Assembly (NCBI GenBank): GCA_045807765.1
Contig: JBJMGU010000248.1
Span: forward strand, 1-64,000
Source of the DNA: DATENM01 sp045807765
GTDB taxonomy: Bacteria > Acidobacteriota > Blastocatellia > UBA7656
Reading direction: 5' to 3'
Length of the DNA: 64,000 bases
Shown here one piece after another: positions 57,944-64,000 of this stretch. The position numbers were made by a program, and so were the translations under genes. The notes below the pieces were generated by a model, which was not told the origin of the DNA, made no database searches, and worked only from the letters and a program-made list of their open reading frames with translations. How positions within the stretch are numbered: position 1 is the first letter of the stretch; every line of letters begins with the position of its first letter.

Positions 57944-60357
57944 TCGTAGCGCAGCGCCACCATCGGATCAACCCTTGTCGCACGCAAGGCTGGCACGAAA
58001 CAGGCTACCAGAGCCACTAGTATCAGGACTATCGCCACCGCGACGAAAGTCATCACATCGGTGGCGCTGACGGCGAACAGCAAGCTCTTCATAAGCCGCG
58101 TCGCCGCTAGCGCCGTTATCAAGCCGACCGTGACACCGACAAACGCCAGCCGCATCCCCTGCCCGACGACCAGCCTGAGCACATCACGCCGCTTGGCTCC
58201 GAGCGCCATGCGCACGCCGATTTCATGTGTCCGTTGCGTGACCGCATAACTCATCACGCCGTAGATGCCTATGCCTGCCAGCAGCATCGCTACGCCACCG
58301 AACAGCGCAAACAGGGCCATTGATAAGCGGCGCGGCGCGACCGACCGGCTGACCAACTGCTCCATCATCATCACGTCATGCACCGGCTGGTCGTTGTCAA
58401 CCGCTTGCACTTCCTGGCGAATGGCTGCCGCAAACGACGACGCATTCGGGGCGCGCAGCATAATCGACAAATACGGGTAAGCCATCTGCGCGAACGGCGC
58501 ATAGGCTTCGAGGCTCGGCTCCGCTTCAAGGCCATTGTGCTTTACATCACTAACGACGCCGATCACCTGAAGCCACGGGCTCTTTTCATTGCCGAGTCGC
58601 AAGTGCTTGCCCAGCGGGTCTTCGCCAGGCCACAGCTTACGTGCCGCCGTTTCGTTGATGATGACGACCGGCGGCGCGTCCGCCGCATCCGTCGCGCCGA
58701 ACTCGCGCCCACTGAGCAGCCCGATGCCGAGCGCCTTGAAGTAGCCGGTGCTGACGGCGTGCTGGCCGATCAGAAAGCGGTCTTCGTCGCGCGTCGCCTC
58801 TCGTCCTTCGGTGGTCGGGTAGGTGGACGTATCATCGCCGAGCAGCGGGATGTCGTTTGCAATGCCGACGGCTTCGACACCCGGTAGCGCTTCGAGCCGC
58901 TCGATCACTTGTTTACAGAAAGCATTAATCTGCGACTGCTTCTCATACTTCTTGCCCGGCAGCGACAGGTTGGCGGTCAGCAGATTTGCCGAATCAAAGC
59001 CGGGCTTAACATCGAGCACGCGCGCAAAGCTCTTAACCAGCAAACCGGCGCCTACCAGAACGACGAGCGACAGAGCGACTTCGGCGATCACCAGCAGGCC
59101 GCGGACACGGTTGCGGCGGCTGGCGTCTGCCGTCCGCCCGCCTTCTTTCAGCGCTTCATTCAAATTTGCTTTCGACGCCTGCAAGGCCGGCGCGAGGCCG
59201 AAGAGCACGCCGGTCACAATTGAAAGCGCCAGTGTAAATAAAAACACAGTTTGATCAATGCCGATCTCCGACAGTCGCGGCGTCTCTGTGGGACTGACGG
59301 CGACCAGCAAGTCAACGCCCCACCAGCCCAGCAGCAAGCCGAGCGCGCCACCGAGCAAGGCCAGCAGCAGGCTTTCGGTCAACAACTGTCGGACGATGCG
59401 GGCGCGGCCTGCGCCGAGCGCTGTGCGAATGGCCATCTCGCGATGGCGCGCCGTCGCTCGCGCCAGCAGCAAGTTGGCGACGTTGGCGCAGGCAACCAGC
59501 AGCACCAGCCCGACGGCGACCATCAGCACGACGAGCGCGGGCCGCAAATCGCCGATAATGGCTTCGTGCAGCGCAACCAGATGGACGCTGTGATTGCTGT
59601 TGTATTGCTGTTGCAGGCGGGCGACGACCGCGTCTATGTCGGCCTGCGCCTGGGCGAGCGCCACGCCCGGCTTCAGCCTGCCGACGACACGAAGATAATG
59701 CATGCCGCGCACGGCCAGCACGTCGTCGGTGAATGACGAAAATGGCTCTGGCACGATCTGGCGTGGGTTAATCCACAGCTCGGCGTCGCCGCCGAATTTG
59801 AACCCCGGCGGCATAACGCCAATGACCGTGACCGGCTCGTTGTTGAGTGTCAAGGTTCTGCCGACGAAATCAGGATCGCCCGCCGAATGGCTCTGCCAGA
59901 AGCCATAGCTGACGACGGCGACGCGCCGCGCGCCGGCCCGGCCTTCGTCAGCGGTAAAGGCGCGACCCTGCACCGGCTGGACGCGCAGCACGTCGAAGAA
60001 GTTGGCGCTGACGATGTTCGCATTGATGCGCTCGGGCCGTTCGCCTCCCGTCAAGTTGAAGCTCATCGGGCGCGACGCCGCGACCTCATCGAATGAATGA
60101 TTTTGCGATTGATAATCCACGAAATCGGCGGGCGAGAACGGTGCCTGCTTAAGCTGCGGCTGCACTTCCCAGAACCACACCAGCTGGTTGGATTGCGGAT
60201 AAGGCAGCGCCTTGAGCAGCACGGCGTTGACGACTGAGAAGATGGCGGTGTTGGCGCCAATCCCCAAGGCCAAAGCGAACGCCGCCACCAACGTGAACCC
60301 TGGTCGTTTCAAGAGCAGCCGAATACCATAGCGAAAATCCTGTATGAGCGTTTGCAT
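57940..60357 (-). CDS. ADOP-family ABC permease 1
   Basis: An 805-aa permease of the acidobacterial duplicated orphan permease type: two FtsX/MacB-like halves joined, without an ATPase. The N-terminus reads FRYGIRLLLKRPGFTLVAAF then GIGANTAIFSVVNAVLLKAL, typical of the MacB first helix. A MacB periplasmic core domain (ADFVDYQSQNHSFDEVAASR, VVSYGFWQSHSAGDPDFVGR) precedes helices (LVVLMVAVGLVLLVACANVA, LALSIVTGVLFGLAPALQAS). The second half ends EIGVRMALGAKRRDVLRLVV and the C-terminus RATRVDPMVALRYE. AAGGAGG precedes ATG 60357. Substrate unknown; the ATPase gene next door points the other way and belongs to another set. Confidence 0.92.
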   Translation of the reverse strand: MQTLIQDFRYGIRLLLKRPGFTLVAAFALALGIGANTAIFSVVNAVLLKALPYPQSNQLVWFWEVQPQLKQAPFSPADFVDYQSQNHSFDEVAASRPMSFNLTGGERPERINANIVSANFFDVLRVQPVQGRAFTADEGRAGARRVAVVSYGFWQSHSAGDPDFVGRTLTLNNEPVTVIGVMPPGFKFGGDAELWINPRQIVPEPFSSFTDDVLAVRGMHYLRVVGRLKPGVALAQAQADIDAVVARLQQQYNSNHSVHLVALHEAIIGDLRPALVVLMVAVGLVLLVACANVANLLLARATARHREMAIRTALGAGRARIVRQLLTESLLLALLGGALGLLLGWWGVDLLVAVSPTETPRLSEIGIDQTVFLFTLALSIVTGVLFGLAPALQASKANLNEALKEGGRTADASRRNRVRGLLVIAEVALSLVVLVGAGLLVKSFARVLDVKPGFDSANLLTANLSLPGKKYEKQSQINAFCKQVIERLEALPGVEAVGIANDIPLLGDDTSTYPTTEGREATRDEDRFLIGQHAVSTGYFKALGIGLLSGREFGATDAADAPPVVIINETAARKLWPGEDPLGKHLRLGNEKSPWLQVIGVVSDVKHNGLEAEPSLEAYAPFAQMAYPYLSIMLRAPNASSFAAAIRQEVQAVDNDQPVHDVMMMEQLVSRSVAPRRLSMALFALFGGVAMLLAGIGIYGVMSYAVTQRTHEIGVRMALGAKRRDVLRLVVGQGMRLAFVGVTVGLITALAATRLMKSLLFAVSATDVMTFVAVAIVLILVALVACFVPALRATRVDPMVALRYE

Positions 60358-60444
60358 CGCGCGCCTCCTTATTCTGCTTTCCAATCGGCGGGCACACAGT
60401 CCGACGGTTAAGACGCACGACGGGCAGGAAGCGTTAACAAGCCA

Positions 60445-60610
60445 GGGAGTCAAGAGTCAGAAGTCAGGAGTCAGAAGTCAGAATAAATAAGGAAGGGGAG
60501 TCTAAAAGGTCGAATAAAAGCGGCGGCGGACAAGCGGACTCGCGACAAGCGGACTCGCTGCCGCCGACTTCCTCTTCCATTCTGACTCCTGACTCCTGAC
60601 TTCGGGCTTC
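60445..60610. repeat. heptamer hairpin, AGTCAGA type with 93-base conserved centre (site 14)
   Basis: The left arm (60447-60484) is AGTCAAG/AGTCAGA/AGTCAGG units; the right arm (60580-60604) is TGACTCC/TGACTTC. The 60491-60583 centre matches site 5. It separates the first two ADOP genes. Confidence 0.88.
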
Positions 60611-63045
60611 TATTCGTAGCGCAGCGCCACCATTGGATCAACCTTCGTGGCGCGCCGCGCCGGCAGGTAGCAGGCCGCCGCCGACACCGTCGCCAGCAAT
60701 AGAGGGATTAAGGTAAAGGTTAGCGGGTCTGTTGCGCTTATTCCGAATAGCAGGCTCGACATAAAACGAGTCAGCGCGAAAGAGGCCGCCAGGCCGCCGA
60801 TTACGCCGACCGATGTGAGAATCAAGCTCTGGCCGATGACCAGTTTCGCGATGTCGCGCGGCTGTGCCCCCAGGGCCATGCGGATGCCGATCTCCTGCGT
60901 GCGTTGCGTCACGGCGTACGCCACCACGCCATACAGCCCGACCGCCGCGAGCAGCCAGGCGACGACCGCAAACACAACCAGCAGCAACATGGAAAAGCGG
61001 CGCTGCGCCACTGAGCCGGCGATGATCTGATTCATCGTGCGCAAGTCATAAACCGGCAGGTCGGCATCCACCTCGTTGATCTTCCGGCGCACCGCCGCTA
61101 GCAAACTCGCCGGGTCGCCTGCCGTGCGGACGATGAAGACCGCGTTGCGACGCAGGCGCGGGATTTGAAAAGTCGGCATGTAGACGGACGGCTGGTCGTC
61201 GGCCTCAAGCCCTGAGACTTTAACGTCGCCGACGACTCCGACGATGGTTAGCCAGCCATTGCGGTTCCAGCCGCCCCAGCGTATGCGCTTGCCGATCACT
61301 TCTTGATCGGGCCAGAAACGGCGCGCCATCGCTTCGTTGACGACGATGACCGGCGTGGCGTCGGCGCGGTCGTCGTCGCTGAAGGTGCGGCCTTTCAGCA
61401 AGGCGATACCCATCGCACGAAAGTAATCATTGCTGACCCACGAGCTGTGCGTTGTGTAGACGGCGTTTTCGCTGCTGCCTTCGGGGCGAAAGCCGATCTG
61501 CCAGTCGTCGCTGAGCGGCAAGGTCGAAGCGACGCCGACCGCCTGCACGCCGGGCAGTGCCGCGAGCCGTTCCATCACCTCTTTGTAAACCGTCTTGCCG
61601 CGTTCAGGCTCGGGATAGCGCGCCTGCGGCAATTCGGTGCGCGCCACCACAACGCCCTCGGGATTGAACCCCGGCGGCACGCCGAGCAGGCGCACGAAGC
61701 TGTTAATGAGCAGCGCCGCGCCGACCAGCAGAATAAGCGCGACGGCAGTCTCGGCCATCACCAGTAGACTGCGCAGCCGCGCGCCTTCGCCGGCGCTCGA
61801 CCCGCGCCCGGCGTCCTTGATCGCCGCGGTGAGATCGAGCCGCGCACTCTGCAACGCCGGCGCGAGGCCGAAGAGCACGCCGGTCGCGAGCGTCACCAGC
61901 ACCGTGAATCCGAACACGCGCCAGTCCGGCCCGGCTTCGGCAAGGCGCGGCACGTCGTCGGGGCCGAACTTCAAGATCAGGTCAACCGCCCACACCGCCA
62001 GCAGCAGGCCGAGCGCGCCGCCGCACGCCGCCAGCGACAGACTCTCGGCGAGCAGTTGCCGCACGATGCGCAGAGTGCCCGCGCCGAGCGCCGAGCGTAT
62101 AGCGATCTCTTTGCGCCGCGCCGCCGCGCGCGCCAGCAACAGGTTGGCGACATTGGCACAGGCGATCAGCAACACCAGCCCCGTTGCGACCAACAGCATC
62201 ACCAGGAATGGCCGCACGGTCTTGACCGCCTGTTGTTCCAGACCGACGACGCTGGCGACGATCTCAACGTCACCCTCATAGATGTCCGGGTGTTGCTGCT
62301 GGAAGCGCGCGGCAACCGCTTCCATGTTGGCCTGGGCCTGGGCCAGGGTGACGCCGGGCTGCAATCGCCCGATCAGCCCGTACTGAAGATTGTTGGCCCG
62401 CGAGGCGCGCTCTTCGTCGCTGAGCGCCAGCGGCAGCCACAACTCGACCGGCTCGGCAAACGTCGCGTCAATGTAAGGGAACTGCACGCGCTCAGGCATC
62501 ACGCCGATGATCGTGTAGGGCTTCTCGTCAAGCTTGACCACTTGCCCAATGACTTTCGCGTCGCCGCCGAAGGCCCGACGCCAGAACGCGCCACCGAGGA
62601 TGATGACATTCGTGCCCGGCTTGTCTTCGTCGGGCGCGAAGGCGCGGCCCAGCATAGGTGAGACGCCGAGCAGCGGGAAGAGACTGGGCGAGACGCGCGC
62701 CGCCTGGACGCGCCGTGCCTCTCCCTGCCCCGTGAGGTTGAAATTAAGCGTCGTGTAGGCGGCCATCTCCGAGAAGCTCTCGTTGCCGGCCATATAGTCG
62801 AGTGTTTCCGCCGCCGCGATGCCGCCGTAATTCCAGCCGAGTTTCGGCAGCGATTCCTGCACGAGCAAGAGTCGCGCCGGGTCTTTGTAAGGCAGCGGTC
62901 TGAGCAGCACGGCGTTGACGACAGAGAAAATCGCGGTGTTGGCGCCGATACCCAGCCCCAGCGTCAGCACGGCTACAGCCGTGAAGCCCGGACTCCTGCG
63001 CATCATCCGTAAGCCATACCACATATCGCGCCACAGCGCATTCAT
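60610..63045 (-). CDS. ADOP-family ABC permease 2
   Basis: An 811-aa paralogue of the two neighbouring permeases, with the same plan: MWYGLRMMRRSPGFTAVAVL then LGIGANTAIFSVVNAVLLRP, first-half core (EDKPGTNVIILGGAFWRRAF, QVVKLDEKPYTIIGVMPERV), helices (PFLVMLLVATGLVLLIACAN, VTLATGVLFGLAPALQSARL), a second half with a further core (QEVIGKRIRWGGWNRNGWLT) and EIGIRMALGAQPRDIAKLVI, ending RRATKVDPMVALRYE. GGAGG lies before ATG 63045. Such tandem families in Acidobacteriota are thought to have grown by duplication; the repeat hairpins between them are typical of this window. Confidence 0.92.
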   Translation of the reverse strand: MNALWRDMWYGLRMMRRSPGFTAVAVLTLGLGIGANTAIFSVVNAVLLRPLPYKDPARLLLVQESLPKLGWNYGGIAAAETLDYMAGNESFSEMAAYTTLNFNLTGQGEARRVQAARVSPSLFPLLGVSPMLGRAFAPDEDKPGTNVIILGGAFWRRAFGGDAKVIGQVVKLDEKPYTIIGVMPERVQFPYIDATFAEPVELWLPLALSDEERASRANNLQYGLIGRLQPGVTLAQAQANMEAVAARFQQQHPDIYEGDVEIVASVVGLEQQAVKTVRPFLVMLLVATGLVLLIACANVANLLLARAAARRKEIAIRSALGAGTLRIVRQLLAESLSLAACGGALGLLLAVWAVDLILKFGPDDVPRLAEAGPDWRVFGFTVLVTLATGVLFGLAPALQSARLDLTAAIKDAGRGSSAGEGARLRSLLVMAETAVALILLVGAALLINSFVRLLGVPPGFNPEGVVVARTELPQARYPEPERGKTVYKEVMERLAALPGVQAVGVASTLPLSDDWQIGFRPEGSSENAVYTTHSSWVSNDYFRAMGIALLKGRTFSDDDRADATPVIVVNEAMARRFWPDQEVIGKRIRWGGWNRNGWLTIVGVVGDVKVSGLEADDQPSVYMPTFQIPRLRRNAVFIVRTAGDPASLLAAVRRKINEVDADLPVYDLRTMNQIIAGSVAQRRFSMLLLVVFAVVAWLLAAVGLYGVVAYAVTQRTQEIGIRMALGAQPRDIAKLVIGQSLILTSVGVIGGLAASFALTRFMSSLLFGISATDPLTFTLIPLLLATVSAAACYLPARRATKVDPMVALRYE

Positions 63046-63063
63046 TGGTCACCTCCGGCGGGG

Positions 63064-63148
63064 TAGAAGTCAGAAGACAGAATGAATTAAGGAAGTCGGC
63101 TTCGCCTTCGGCTTTATTCTGACTCCTGACTCCTGACTCCTGACTTCT
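63064..63148. repeat. heptamer hairpin, AGTCAGA type (site 15)
   Basis: The left arm (63066-63083) is AGTCAGA/AGACAGA; the right arm (63116-63146) is TGACTCC three times then TGACTTC. The short centre has GGAAGTCGGCTTCGCCTTCG, related to site 12. The next permease's stop codon overlaps its right end. Confidence 0.85.
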
Positions 63149-64000
63149 ATTCGTAGCGCAGCGCGACCATCGGATCAACCTTCGTGGCACGGCGCGCAGG
63201 GATCAGACATGCCGCCAGCGCCACCAGCGCCAGCAACAGGGCGATACCGGCGAAGGTCAGCGGATCATGAGCACCGACCTGGAACAGCAATCCCGATAGC
63301 AGGCTGGCAATCAGCCGCGTGATGACGAACGCGCCCGCCAGCCCGATGCCAACGCCTAACAGCGTCAGCCCCATGCCCTGGCGCACGACCATTCGTAAGA
63401 CGTCCGCGGTACTGGCTCCCAGAGCCATTCTTACGCCGATCTCGTGCGTCCGCTGCGAAACTGAATAAGCCATCACGCCGTAGATGCCGACGCCTGCCAA
63501 CAGCAGCGCGACCACGGCAAACAGACTCATCAGCAGCATGTTGAAACGCGGTCGGGCGATGGATTCCGAGACGACTTGCGTCATCGTCCGCGCGTTGTTG
63601 AGCGCCAGCGTGCTGTCCATCTCGGCCACCGTGCTGCGAATGGAGGGGAGCATCTTGGCCGGATCGCCCGCGGTGCGCGCCACCAGCACCATCGAGCGCC
63701 GCGCCTCTTGCGTGTTGCTGGCGTACATCTGCGGGTAAGGCTCGGCCTCCAGTCCTTCCTGCCGCGTGTCTTGTACGATGCCGACGACGGTGTACCAGTC
63801 GGAGTCTTTTTCGTCGCCCAGGTTCATGCGTTTGCCGATGGGGTCTTCGTTCCCGAAGTAGCGGCGGGCGAGTGTGTCGTTAATCACAAAAGCCCTCGGC
63901 GTCTTCGGGCCGTCCTGCTCGGAGAGGTATCTGCCGCGCAGCAGTGGGATGCTCATCGTCTGAAAGTATCCCGGCGTGACGATGCGGGCTTCGGCGTCAG
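63147..64000 (-). CDS. ADOP-family ABC permease 3, N-terminus beyond the window
   Basis: The C-terminal ~284 residues of a third ADOP-type permease. The frame is open to the window edge (DAEARIVTPGYFQTMSIPLL begins the visible part), so the apparent internal ATG at 63956 is not the start. The visible part contains RGRYLSEQDGPKTPRAFVIN, DPIGKRMNLGDEKDSDWYTV, helices MLLMSLFAVVALLLAGVGIY and LLGVGIGLAGAFVITRLIAS, and ends RRATKVDPMVALRYE, nearly identical to the ends of the other two. The gene lies upstream of permease 2 in the same direction, so the three may form one transcript. Confidence 0.9.
   Translation of the reverse strand, partial: DAEARIVTPGYFQTMSIPLLRGRYLSEQDGPKTPRAFVINDTLARRYFGNEDPIGKRMNLGDEKDSDWYTVVGIVQDTRQEGLEAEPYPQMYASNTQEARRSMVLVARTAGDPAKMLPSIRSTVAEMDSTLALNNARTMTQVVSESIARPRFNMLLMSLFAVVALLLAGVGIYGVMAYSVSQRTHEIGVRMALGASTADVLRMVVRQGMGLTLLGVGIGLAGAFVITRLIASLLSGLLFQVGAHDPLTFAGIALLLALVALAACLIPARRATKVDPMVALRYE

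Overview
The window is GC-rich bacterial chromosome with densely packed genes on both strands. It most likely comes from an Acidobacteriota genome; Blastocatellia-like is a guess. The reasons are three tandem ABC permeases of the acidobacterial duplicated orphan permease (ADOP) type, three Hanks-type Ser/Thr kinases (two with TolB/FlgO-like plus TPR C-termini), a DUF885 protein, a carboxypeptidase-regulatory-domain M1-like peptidase, and general gene style. No rRNA, tRNA, IS element, prophage or CRISPR array was seen.

Layout. 1-6150: lysine/diaminopimelate biosynthesis (lysC, a secreted unknown, dapB, dapA, dapD, a class I aminotransferase), with lysA further on at 13.4-14.8 kb on the other strand. 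6.2-13.2 kb: secreted copper amine oxidase, a mazEF-type toxin-antitoxin locus with a frameshifted toxin, DedA, DUF885, a lipoprotein serpin and a small basic secreted protein. 14.8-20.9 kb: FAD oxidoreductase, TPR kinase, DUF4440-like protein, dTDP-4-dehydrorhamnose reductase, VOC protein. 21-35.6 kb: glycogen/trehalose enzymes (malQ, treZ, debranching enzyme, GH63-like) interleaved with a signalling set (kinase fused to a sulfatase-modifying-type domain, zinc-ribbon/FHA protein, PP2C phosphatase). 35.6-43.9 kb: secreted nidogen-like/HELGH protein, 3D-domain protein, DUF421, TolA-like protein, aldo/keto reductase, lactate permease. 44-49.9 kb, minus strand: M1-like peptidase, secreted unknown, RDD protein, tmk, hfq. 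50.1-52.7 kb: DUF4912 and a GH57 branching enzyme. 52.8-57.9 kb: a second TPR kinase (non-RD), then DUF2318, FtsX/MacB-type permease and ABC ATPase, a set resembling part of the Campylobacter P19 iron system. 57.9-64 kb: three ADOP-type permeases, the last running off the window.

The most unusual structure is not a gene. At least fifteen intergenic spaces hold a large imperfect hairpin. In most of them each arm is a run of degenerate 7-bp units (three use about 8-bp units). The unit differs from site to site but matches between the two arms of one site, and the G-rich arm always comes first. The repeats often supply stop codons or the last residues of the gene before them, and several next genes start within a few bases of the second arm. 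Five sites with an AGTCAGA-type unit also share a related central segment, and two of these share 89 of 93 central bases. They resemble in style the short tandem heptamer repeats of cyanobacteria, but are arranged as paired arms of hairpins.
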